A stretch of 5,404 nt of DNA from Sedimentisphaerales bacterium (lineage in GTDB: Bacteria; Planctomycetota; Phycisphaerae; Sedimentisphaerales; Anaerobacaceae), in assembly GCA_016933985.1 (NCBI GenBank), contig JAFGTU010000129.1, forward strand, positions 1 through 5,404, given 5' to 3'. Each line of letters starts with the position of its first letter. The first letter of the stretch is position 1. The notes under the pieces are model-generated. The model was not told the origin of the DNA. It worked only from the letters and a program-made list of their open reading frames with translations, and made no database searches. Shown one piece after another: positions 1-5,404 of this stretch. A program made the translations under genes and the position numbers.

Positions 1-54
1 CAATATTAGACCCGCTCCGCCCCCATCAAAATCCGCCCGATCTTGCCCCCAAGC

Positions 55-93
55 ATCGAGTATCGAGTATCCACCATCGAGAATCGAGAATCC
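55..93. repeat. ATCGAGT/ATCGAGA heptad tandem repeat
   Basis: Five 7-bp units and a partial sixth lie head to tail: ATCGAGT at 55 and 62, a degenerate ATCCACC at 69, ATCGAGA at 76 and 83, then ATCC at 90. The period of seven is seen directly. Seven is not a multiple of three and no convincing gene covers it, so this is a non-coding simple repeat. I recall similar ATCGAG strings in intergenic DNA of Phycisphaerae assemblies, but that is memory and was not searched. Function unknown; slippage or a dispersed repeat family is the simplest explanation. Confidence 0.8.
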
Positions 94-171
94 TTCTCCT
101 CCTCCCTCCCATCTTACCACCCTTGCCTTTCTTTGTGGCTTCGAGCCTTCGTGGCAACGAACCTTTTATGC

Positions 172-286
172 AAAACAAACCCAATTTCAAAATAGGCAAA
201 ATCACCTTAACTCCTTACCCAAAAAAGAATTATGGAGGTTTTCCACTCCGCCCCAAGCAGAAAAACAAACCCAATCAAACCCAATT
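172..286. repeat. Dispersed-repeat-like segment with three CAAACCCAAT cores
   Basis: A 14-bp string, AAAACAAACCCAAT, occurs exactly at 172-185 and again at 262-275. The second copy is followed at once by a third core, CAAACCCAAT, at 276-285. The stretch between is AT-richer than the flanking gene and has no supported gene. Read on the plus strand it gives Asn-Lys-Pro-Asn and Gln-Thr-Gln-Phe type peptides, which I recall from many spurious predicted proteins of Sedimentisphaerales-like planctomycetes. The repeats are seen; membership of a genome-wide family is inferred. The rest of 1-380 shows nothing else I can name apart from the heptad repeat and the hairpin at 352. Confidence 0.55.
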
Positions 287-351
287 CATCGCGGAGAAAC
301 TGGATTCGCCATCTGTCCTCCGTCGCTTGGCCACCTCTCCATCTCGTTTAG

Positions 352-372
352 CCCTCGGACCTGTGCCGAGGG
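352..372 (-). terminator. Perfect hairpin just after the GH123-like gene, possible terminator
   Basis: CCCTCGG at 352-358 and CCGAGGG at 366-372 are perfect complements separated by a 7-nt loop. On the minus strand the hairpin starts 8 nt after the stop codon at 381-383, the usual place for a transcription end or a 3'-end stabilising structure. No T-run follows on the minus strand (the next bases read CTAAACGAG), so it is not a canonical intrinsic terminator. It could be a Rho-assisted or RNA-processing hairpin, or a palindromic repeat unit. The structure is certain; the function is inferred. Confidence 0.45.
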
Positions 373-380
373 TCATTCTT

Positions 381-2087
381 CTAATTGCCAGCCCCCACAA
401 TCATTTCCGCAAGCCTCACCCGCGCTTTCTCATATTCGGCGGGGTCCGGCTGCCACTCGAACCACGACTCGGCCAGAGGCTCAACCACTTTCCGAGCCTC
501 GCCCGCCAAGCCCTTGCGTTCGAGGATGGCCATATATTCGTAGTCCTCGACCGAATCCCGCAAAGCCTTCAGCCGCAAGCTCGGCGCAATCCCATCGTAC
601 CCAACATCCCGCCCCGGATAGACAATCGTCCCCTCGCCGTTATAGACCAGCTTCTCCCCCCCATAAGTCCAGCCGTCGGTCCATGGATCAGAAGTCTGCC
701 GCCAATACGACATCCCGCCCCAGTACAGCAAGCCCCGAATCCCATACCGCCACGAAATCCACGCCGGCACGCGGTAATTCAGCAGCGGATAGTCGATATG
801 CCACCACGGGCTCGGCTGCGGCCCCTGGCACAAAGCCGTATAAGTCCAGATGGCTTCTCCCAGCGCCTGCCGCTTCGCTGCACTTTCCGCCCTGAACAGG
901 TGGAACAGCGGACACCATATATCCACGGCCCCATGCAGCTCGCCCCAGGCAGAATCCGCCCCGCCCATCCCCTTCTCCGTCCACGTCTGCTCGACGACCA
1001 TGACCTTCACCACCGACTTCACCTCCCGAATCGCCCGCCCCCACCTCTGCACAAACTTATAAGCCTCCTCGTCGTTAGGCTCATCCTTCAAATATATATA
1101 GAACGTCACCCCCGGCCGATCCAGCTTCGCCGCCGCAACATCCCACGCCTTCAGCCACGCGTAGAGCTTGTCGCGCTCCTTCTCCGGGTCATTGACGATA
1201 CCCACAGGGCTGCGAACATTGATCGCATTGACGTGATAACGATCGACAAATTCGCGCAGCTCGCGAATCTGCTCATCCGGAATCCGAAACGAGCCGTCCG
1301 CCTGGGCCTCCGGCCCCAGCCCATGCCACGGAGTCGCATTGAGCCGATGCTCCGTAAGCATCTCGGCGCACTGAATCTCCACCGCCTCCCAATCCGAAGG
1401 CTCTTTCTCCTTGCCCTCTTTGGCCCGCTCGCGATAATAGCTCCTCATCCGCCCCGCAGGAGACCCAAGCGCCGTCTGCAACGTGGAGACACGCGGCAGC
1501 GCAAAATCCCATACAGTCAGCGCCACGGGGATATCGATGATCTTGCCCCCCTCCGCTTTAACGCGGTACGTCCCCCGGTACTCGTCCGCCTGCGCCTCAG
1601 CGGGGACATAGATATCCACCCAAAATCCGTGCGTCTCTTCGGCAGGCAGGTCAAACGGGACCGCCCTGAACCTCGCCTTGCCCAACGGCTCGCCCGTCAC
1701 CGGATGCCGCAGCGGAATCAAAGGATCGGGATACCACCCGGGCTTAAAGGCCTTGTTTCGATAAGTCCCTTTGGTCAGCTCCATCTGATGCTGCCTATAC
1801 AGCCGGGCATCTTCGCCCCGCAAGACCGCCCCGCCGGGCCCCTTCAAATCGCCCGCTTCGACGGTTATGCTCGCCACGGCGGCGTCGCTGCGCAGAAGAA
1901 TCTGAAATCCCTCCCATTCGTTCTTCGCCGCCGAAATCTTAACGGCCGTCTCAGTCCCGGCAGCGTCATCCCGCAGCACTCGCCGGGTCGTGACGTCCGT
2001 CCAGACCCGCAACTCCGCCCCCGCCGTCTCCAACCCAACAACGCACAAAACCGCGCCCGCCAAAAGACAAACACACGTCTTATTCAT
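381..2087 (-). CDS. Exported GH123/DUF4091-type glycoside hydrolase-like protein
   Basis: The 568-residue product is probably a secreted carbohydrate-active enzyme. Residues 1-24 form a signal peptide: Lys3, a hydrophobic core, and an Ala-Gly-Ala site before Glu25. The N-terminal part looks like the beta-sandwich of DUF4091/GH123 proteins, with AAKNEWEGFQ at 53-62 and GFWVDIYVP at 154-162. The central part resembles a TIM barrel and contains KDEP, with adjacent Asp335-Glu336. GH123 N-acetyl-beta-galactosaminidases use such an Asp-Glu pair in substrate-assisted catalysis, so these are the candidate catalytic residues. The C-terminal signature is typical of the family: GEGTIVYPG at 484-492, then SLRLKALRDSVEDYEYM at 503-519. 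A purine-rich GGGGTGGA (2098-2091) precedes the ATG by 3 nt. The gene is divergent from the heme protein gene across 234 bp. Family assignment is fairly sure; substrate is unknown, and many DUF4091 proteins have no shown activity. Confidence 0.88.
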   Translation of the reverse strand: MNKTCVCLLAGAVLCVVGLETAGAELRVWTDVTTRRVLRDDAAGTETAVKISAAKNEWEGFQILLRSDAAVASITVEAGDLKGPGGAVLRGEDARLYRQHQMELTKGTYRNKAFKPGWYPDPLIPLRHPVTGEPLGKARFRAVPFDLPAEETHGFWVDIYVPAEAQADEYRGTYRVKAEGGKIIDIPVALTVWDFALPRVSTLQTALGSPAGRMRSYYRERAKEGKEKEPSDWEAVEIQCAEMLTEHRLNATPWHGLGPEAQADGSFRIPDEQIRELREFVDRYHVNAINVRSPVGIVNDPEKERDKLYAWLKAWDVAAAKLDRPGVTFYIYLKDEPNDEEAYKFVQRWGRAIREVKSVVKVMVVEQTWTEKGMGGADSAWGELHGAVDIWCPLFHLFRAESAAKRQALGEAIWTYTALCQGPQPSPWWHIDYPLLNYRVPAWISWRYGIRGLLYWGGMSYWRQTSDPWTDGWTYGGEKLVYNGEGTIVYPGRDVGYDGIAPSLRLKALRDSVEDYEYMAILERKGLAGEARKVVEPLAESWFEWQPDPAEYEKARVRLAEMIVGAGN

Positions 2088-2145
2088 GGTTCCACCCCAT
2101 ACTCAAATCCGGATACACTGTCGATTCGTCACAGCACCACAAACG

Positions 2146-2167
2146 CCTGTGCCATATTCCCAACAGG
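2146..2167. promoter_or_regulatory. Short inverted repeat next to the minus-strand promoter
   Basis: CCTGT at 2146-2150 and ACAGG at 2163-2167 form a 5-bp dyad with a 12-bp spacer. It overlaps the candidate -10 of the minus-strand gene and its expected transcription start, so it could be an operator or a short leader hairpin. Dyads of this size are common by chance and no known regulator site is recognised. Confidence 0.2.
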
Positions 2168-2193
2168 ATACCACCCCCGCCCCAAGAAACCAA
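2165..2193 (-). promoter_or_regulatory. Candidate promoter of the GH123-like gene
   Basis: Read on the minus strand, TTGGTT (2193-2188) and TATCCT (2170-2165) are separated by exactly 17 bp, the ideal sigma70 spacing. The match is moderate: three of six bases to TTGACA and four of six to TATAAT. Transcription would start near 2158, giving a leader of about 70 nt before the ATG at 2087. Confidence 0.4.
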
Positions 2194-2250
2194 GCCATTT
2201 TGCGGTTATACCGGAGCCTGTTGCCACGAGCGTTCGACAGCCGCAAATCC

Positions 2251-2279
2251 TTGCTTTTCCGCCCCGTTTCTGCTATGCT
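2251..2279 (+). promoter_or_regulatory. Candidate promoter of the HzsA-related gene
   Basis: TTGCTT (2251-2256) and TATGCT (2274-2279) are 17 bp apart. Transcription would start near 2286 and leave a leader of about 36 nt with a Shine-Dalgarno site. The same -35 and spacer character recurs at 4954-4982 (20 of 29 positions identical without gaps), which supports both as real promoter sites of this genome. Confidence 0.55.
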
Positions 2280-2312
2280 TGTCTTAGTCTGAATCCAGCA
2301 GAAACCAGTCAT

Positions 2313-2316
2313 GAGG
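2313..2316 (+). promoter_or_regulatory. Shine-Dalgarno GAGG that fixes the start at 2322
   Basis: GAGG lies five bases before ATG 2322. An ATG at 2311 is in another frame. This site and the signal peptide that begins at 2322 decide the start within a frame that stays open back to 123. Confidence 0.65.
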
Positions 2317-2321
2317 CGCCA

Positions 2322-4805
2322 ATGCAAAGAATCACATCAGCCGGCACGACAATCCTAATTGCTATCACCCTCTGCATATTTGCAGGTTCCCCCGCGGCAC
2401 TGGCCTCCGGCTCAGCAAATCCCGGCTCAACGCGGCTGCTCGATGGATTTCTCGAAGGCCCGATGGCCGGTGTCGAGGAGATCATCTTCGCCGCACGGCA
2501 GGACGGAGCGGGCGGCCACTGGTACGAGAACTTCGGCTACTATGCCCAGGATGCAAGCCGCAAGGTATATCGCGCAATGGGCCAACTGTGCAGCCTCAAC
2601 ATCAGGACCGGCCTCCTCCGCGTCATACTCGACGACAAAGAAGGCTCCGTCCGTGACCCGCAGGTCCACTACGACGCCCGGAAGATACTTTTCTCCTATC
2701 GAAAGGCCGGCTCCGACTACTTCGGCCTCTACGAAATAAACGCCGACGGCTCAGAACTAAGACAGCTAACCGATGGCCCCTACGACGACATTGAGCCGAC
2801 CTACCTCAGCGACGGCTCAATCATGTTCTGCTCCAGCAGATGCAAGAGATGGGTCAACTGCTGGTACTCGCAGGTCGCCGTCCTATACCGTTGCGACGGC
2901 GATGGCTCCAACATCTCTGCGATCTCAGCCAACATCGAGCACGACAACACCCCCTGGCCCCTGCCCGACGGCCGGGTGCTGTACCAGCGATGGGAATATG
3001 TCGATCGCAGCAGAGTCGCATTTCAGCACCTCTGGACATGCAACCCCGACGGCACGGGCCAGATGGTATTCTACGGAAATATGCACCCCAATACACTGAT
3101 GATAGACGCCAAGCCCATCCCCAACACCGACAACAAGGTCGTCGCAATCTTCTCCCCGGGCCACGGCAGGGCCGAGCACGCCGGCGCCGTCACCATCCTA
3201 ACCCCGAAATCAGGCCCCGACGACCTCGGCGCAGCGCACAAGCTAAACGAAGTACCCGAATACCGCGACCCCTGGGCATTCTCCGAAGACTGCTTCCTCG
3301 TCGCCAAAGGCCCCGCCCTGCTAGTGATGAACGGCCGGGGGCAAACGGAAGAAATCTTCCGCCTGCCCCGCCAGCTCGTCGAAGCAGAGGTCCACATCCA
3401 CGAGCCGCGTCCTCTAATCCAACGAGCACGCGAGCGGCTAATCCCATCCCGCACCGCACCAGCGGACTGCACAGGAAAGCTCGTCCTGGCCAATGTCTAT
3501 CGGGGCCGGCGAATGGAAGGGGTCGAACCCGGCGACATAACAAAGCTTCTCGTCATGGAGACCCTCCCCAAACCGGTCAACTTCACCGGGAAGATGCCGC
3601 CCATCAGCTTCGGCGGGACCTTCACCCTCGTCAGAATCCTCGGGACCGTACCCGTCGAGGCCGACGGCTCGGCCTACATGGAGCTGCCCGCAAAACGCCC
3701 GCTCTTCTTCGTCGCGCTCGATGAAAACAACAATTCCGTGAAACGAATGCACAGCTTCCTGACAGTAATGCCCGGAGAGACAACAAGCTGCATCGGATGC
3801 CACGAGCAGCGAACGCGAGCACCAATGAATATAGGCGCCAAATCCGTCTTCGCGCTTGGGCGACCCGTGCAAAAAATAATGCCCATCCCAGGCATCCCGG
3901 AGGTATTCGACTACCCACGCGACATCCAGCCGATCCTCGACAAACACTGCATAGAATGTCACGACTACGACAAACGACAAGGCCGAGTAATCCTCACGGG
4001 CGACCGAGGCCCAATCTATTCGCACAGCTATTACACGCTGACCGTCCGCAATCAGCAGGTTATGGACGGCCGAGACAGAATGCGGACAAATCTCCCACCA
4101 CGCGCCGTAGGAACCAGCGCCAGCCCGTTGATGAAAATAATCGACGGCAGCCACTACGATGCAAAGCTGACCGCTCACGAACAGGATATGATTCGCTACT
4201 GGATAGAGGCCGGCGCGCCATACCCAGGCACTTATGCCGCACTCGGTTCCGGAATGATAGGAGGCTTCCCAAAGAGCCAGCTTGATACGTCCGACCGCGC
4301 CTGGCCCGAATCACAGGCCGCCGCAGAGGCCATTCAGCGCCGATGCCTCTCCTGCCACGACAAACGGCTGCCTGTACCTCGCTACCTCTCCGACAACCTC
4401 GACCTGATCCTCTCGAACCCGAGCTTCGACGACATCCGCTGCAAGATGTCGCGCCACATAATGTTCAACCTGACCCGTCCCGAAAAATCCCTCATCCTTC
4501 TCGCCCCTCTGGCCCGCAGCTCCGGCGGTCACGGGCTCTGCCGCGACGCCGAGGCGAAACCGGTTACGGTCTTCGCCGACAGAAGCGATCCGGACTATCA
4601 GAAGATCCTCGCAATGTGCACGGCCGGAAAGAATTACCTCGATAGAATAAAACGCTTCGACATGTCCGGCTTTGCCCCTCTGCCTCAGTACGTCCGCGAG
4701 ATGAAGAGATTCGGAATCATAACAGACACCACAACCCCCATCGGCCCTTACTCAACCGACCAGGCATACTGGCGGTCGCTCTGGTACGAACCACCGCCCC
4801 AATAG
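2322..4805 (+). CDS. Exported HzsA-related triheme c-type cytochrome
   Basis: The 827-residue product starts with a signal peptide (hydrophobic 9-22, Ala-Leu-Ala site at 26-28), so hemes would be attached outside the cytoplasm. About residues 40-400 look like a TolB/PD40-type beta-propeller: DGSELRQLTDGPYDDIEP and a cysteine-rich stretch with Cys170, 174, 180 and 191. The C-terminal half carries three CXXCH motifs: CIGCH 490-494, CIECH 543-547 (after a DIQPIL segment typical of planctomycete cytochromes) and CLSCH 675-679. Family-type blocks follow: YPGTYAALG 634-642, NLTRPEKSL 716-724 and YVREMKRFG 790-798. This layout matches the HzsA-related proteins, named after the hydrazine synthase alpha subunit. 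Those proteins are widespread in planctomycetes that do not perform anammox, and their substrate is unknown. No HzsB or HzsC gene is present here. The protein is full length for the family with no visible frameshift. A catalytic or electron-transfer role is inferred. Confidence 0.9.
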   Translation: MQRITSAGTTILIAITLCIFAGSPAALASGSANPGSTRLLDGFLEGPMAGVEEIIFAARQDGAGGHWYENFGYYAQDASRKVYRAMGQLCSLNIRTGLLRVILDDKEGSVRDPQVHYDARKILFSYRKAGSDYFGLYEINADGSELRQLTDGPYDDIEPTYLSDGSIMFCSSRCKRWVNCWYSQVAVLYRCDGDGSNISAISANIEHDNTPWPLPDGRVLYQRWEYVDRSRVAFQHLWTCNPDGTGQMVFYGNMHPNTLMIDAKPIPNTDNKVVAIFSPGHGRAEHAGAVTILTPKSGPDDLGAAHKLNEVPEYRDPWAFSEDCFLVAKGPALLVMNGRGQTEEIFRLPRQLVEAEVHIHEPRPLIQRARERLIPSRTAPADCTGKLVLANVYRGRRMEGVEPGDITKLLVMETLPKPVNFTGKMPPISFGGTFTLVRILGTVPVEADGSAYMELPAKRPLFFVALDENNNSVKRMHSFLTVMPGETTSCIGCHEQRTRAPMNIGAKSVFALGRPVQKIMPIPGIPEVFDYPRDIQPILDKHCIECHDYDKRQGRVILTGDRGPIYSHSYYTLTVRNQQVMDGRDRMRTNLPPRAVGTSASPLMKIIDGSHYDAKLTAHEQDMIRYWIEAGAPYPGTYAALGSGMIGGFPKSQLDTSDRAWPESQAAAEAIQRRCLSCHDKRLPVPRYLSDNLDLILSNPSFDDIRCKMSRHIMFNLTRPEKSLILLAPLARSSGGHGLCRDAEAKPVTVFADRSDPDYQKILAMCTAGKNYLDRIKRFDMSGFAPLPQYVREMKRFGIITDTTTPIGPYSTDQAYWRSLWYEPPPQ

Positions 4806-4846
4806 CAAATCAAGGCTGTGCCCTTCATACAAAAAACCGCAAATCC

Positions 4847-4883
4847 TGGGCCGTACACGGCAAACCGCTTTCTCAGGGGCCCA
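4847..4883. repeat. GC-rich inverted repeat followed by an A8 run
   Basis: TGGGCC at 4847-4852 pairs with GGCCCA at 4878-4883 around a 25-nt loop that contains a small CGG/CCG hairpin (4858-4867). It lies 41 bp after the stop of the heme protein gene. On the plus strand it is followed by A8 (4883-4890), not T, so it is not a standard intrinsic terminator for that gene. On the minus strand a T6 run follows about 9 nt beyond the stem, but no gene is seen there to end. It may still help end or protect the upstream mRNA. Nothing else is recognised in 4806-4950, apart from adjacent palindromes AAGTACTT and TACGTA at 4923-4935. Confidence 0.3.
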
Positions 4884-4953
4884 AAAAAAACGCGTCATAT
4901 CAGCCTTAACTGCTTTTATTACAAGTACTTACGTATTTTCAAAGACATTTTTC

Positions 4954-4982
4954 TTGCTTTTTGCCGCCCTTTCGGTTATTAT
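4954..4982 (+). promoter_or_regulatory. Candidate promoter of the small-ORF transcript
   Basis: TTGCTT (4954-4959) and TATTAT (4977-4982) are 17 bp apart. The -10 differs from TATAAT at one position. It sits in an AT-richer stretch and strongly resembles the site at 2251-2279. Transcription would start near 4989, ten bases before a short ATG frame and about 48 before the 31-codon ORF. Confidence 0.55.
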
Positions 4983-4998
4983 AGCTGCATAGTAAGGG

Positions 4999-5040
4999 AT
5001 GAAACGAATTGTTGTTCTGGCTCCCGAGGACCGGCGATGA
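4999..5040 (+). CDS. Possible 13-codon leader peptide
   Basis: ATG at 4999 opens a frame reading MKRIVVLAPEDRR with its stop TGA at 5038-5040. The stop overlaps the start of the next ORF in an ATGA arrangement typical of translational coupling. AAGGG directly abuts the ATG, which is too close for a good Shine-Dalgarno site, so initiation would be weak. It may be a leader peptide, or simply untranslated leader RNA of the next ORF. No known attenuator peptide is recognised: there is no run of one amino acid. Confidence 0.25.
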   Translation: MKRIVVLAPEDRR

Positions 5041-5132
5041 CAAAATTCTATTACGAGACGTGGCTTCCGTTTACATTAACCAAGAGGCGAATTCTCTTCC
5101 TCGCCATCGCAAGCTATCTCGCCCTGTGCTGA
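5037..5132 (+). CDS. Small ORF of 31 codons with hydrophobic C-terminus
   Basis: I do not recognise this peptide. It starts MTKFYYETWLPF, has a basic segment Lys-Arg-Arg near residues 18-20, and ends in a hydrophobic stretch ILFLAIASYLALC up to its last residue. It could be a single-span small membrane protein or a truncated signal-anchor remnant. Support for translation is good for its size: GAGGA at 5026-5030 lies six bases before the ATG, a strong promoter-like site is upstream, and its start overlaps the stop of a 13-codon frame. The same frame is open further upstream to 4818, but that part runs through the AT-rich intergenic and promoter region and has no supporting start. A short hairpin follows the stop by six bases. 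It may be a broken gene rather than a true small protein. Confidence 0.4.
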   Translation: MTKFYYETWLPFTLTKRRILFLAIASYLALC

Positions 5133-5138
5133 CGGACT

Positions 5139-5151
5139 GATTGGCCCAATC
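5139..5151 (+). terminator. Weak hairpin plus short T run after the small ORF
   Basis: GATTG (5139-5143) and CAATC (5147-5151) form a 5-bp stem with a 3-nt loop, followed by CTTTT. It lies six bases beyond the stop of the 31-codon ORF. The stem is short and the T run brief, so termination would be weak. A second short stem (CCCG 5165-5168 with CGGG 5180-5183) followed by a T-rich stretch lies just downstream. Confidence 0.25.
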
Positions 5152-5261
5152 CTTTTCCCTTCTGCCCGGCCCGCCGCCACGGGAGCGTTTCTTTGGGCAT
5201 TCCCATCTTCCGCCCCTTCTCAAACACTTTCGTACTACAATCCATCAAGACGTTGTTTTTC

Positions 5262-5404
5262 ATGGGTTATTTTCATGCCGCCAGTTCCGTAAGTCCTTCT
5301 ATGTCAAAGACTAAAGACCACATTAACGCCCATGCGAACTTTCGCGATGGTGGCCACTTATCTGGCTTCGGCTGGGGGGTGTTTGAAAAGATCAAACAGC
5401 CTCG
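5262..5404 (+). CDS. Unidentified open frame running off the window edge
   Basis: From ATG 5262 the frame is open for 47 codons to the edge of the window. An in-frame ATG at 5301 is the alternative start and gives MSKTKDHINAHANFRDGG and onward. Neither start has a clear Shine-Dalgarno site. TACAAT at 5236-5241 could be a -10 but lacks a matching -35. A competing frame from ATG 5332 begins MRTFAMVATYLASAGGC and resembles a signal sequence, also open to the edge. A small hairpin (CCATGCGA 5330-5337 with TCGC and ATGG 5342-5350) covers that start. No family is recognised; a gene may start here, but frame and start cannot be settled from this window. Confidence 0.25.
   Translation, partial: MGYFHAASSVSPSMSKTKDHINAHANFRDGGHLSGFGWGVFEKIKQP

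Noticed and set aside
295..340. tRNA-Ser/Leu-like 5' segment on the minus strand (GGAGAGGTGGCCAAGCGAC)
   Set aside because: The D-arm pairing is poor, and no anticodon arm, T arm or matching 3' acceptor follows, so there is no cloverleaf.
123..2321. N-terminal 733-codon extension of the heme protein
   Set aside because: It is antisense to a well-supported gene, Arg/Pro-rich, and explained by that gene's avoidance of TTA, CTA and TCA codons. The signal peptide and Shine-Dalgarno site place the start at 2322.
2322..2378. Lipoprotein signal with Cys18 in the heme protein
   Set aside because: The residues before Cys18 (Ile-Thr-Leu) do not fit a lipobox, which needs a small residue at -1. A signal peptidase I site at Ala28 fits better.
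2840..3724. Plus-strand 294-codon frame inside the heme protein gene
   Set aside because: It is Arg/Pro-rich, overlaps the real gene in another frame and resembles no family; it is a GC-rich shadow.
3438..4178. Minus-strand 246-codon frame opposite the heme protein gene
   Set aside because: It lies antisense to the CXXCH-containing region, has no family resemblance and no clear start signal; it is a shadow.
2322..4805. Calling the heme protein hydrazine synthase alpha (hzsA)
   Set aside because: It has three heme motifs instead of two, apparently lacks the tyrosine ligand, has no partner subunits, and the family is widespread in non-anammox planctomycetes.
5130..5404. UGA read-through of the small ORF into the open frame beyond
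   Set aside because: The frame after the TGA is open to the window edge, but its first part is Pro-rich and unlike a protein. A weak hairpin lies downstream, and no SECIS-like structure or selenoprotein family is recognised.

Overview
The window most likely comes from a planctomycete of the class Phycisphaerae (Sedimentisphaerales-like). This is inference from three things: a secreted HzsA-related triheme cytochrome of a type common in that phylum, a secreted GH123/DUF4091-type protein, and GC-rich intergenic DNA carrying ATCGAG heptad repeats and an AACAAACCCAAT-type repeat that I recall from such genomes. No rRNA, tRNA, CRISPR array, transposase or phage gene is visible.

Layout. Positions 1-380 hold no gene: a 7-bp tandem repeat (55-93), a dispersed-repeat-like segment (172-286) and a perfect 7-bp hairpin (352-372). 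The minus strand from 2087 to 381 encodes a 568-residue exported protein with a GH123-like catalytic region (adjacent Asp335-Glu336). A 234-bp divergent intergenic region (2088-2321) carries a candidate promoter for each direction. The plus strand from 2322 to 4805 encodes an 827-residue exported protein with a propeller-like N-terminal half and three CXXCH heme c motifs, related to the hydrazine synthase alpha subunit but in my judgement not a hydrazine synthase. From 4806 to about 4950 there is an AT-richer intergenic stretch with one inverted repeat. It leads to a third promoter-like site (4954-4982), a possible 13-codon leader overlapping a 31-codon small ORF (5037-5132), a weak hairpin, and an unidentified frame that stays open to the window edge.

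How it may work together. Both large products carry signal peptides and would act in the periplasm or at the cell surface. One is probably a carbohydrate-active enzyme and the other a redox protein of unknown substrate. They share one control region, so a joint role in polysaccharide use or redox chemistry is plausible but unproven. The reading frame of the heme protein stays open far upstream, to position 123, across the whole complement of the glycosidase-like gene. That extension is a codon-usage shadow; the real start is 2322, supported by a Shine-Dalgarno site and a signal peptide.
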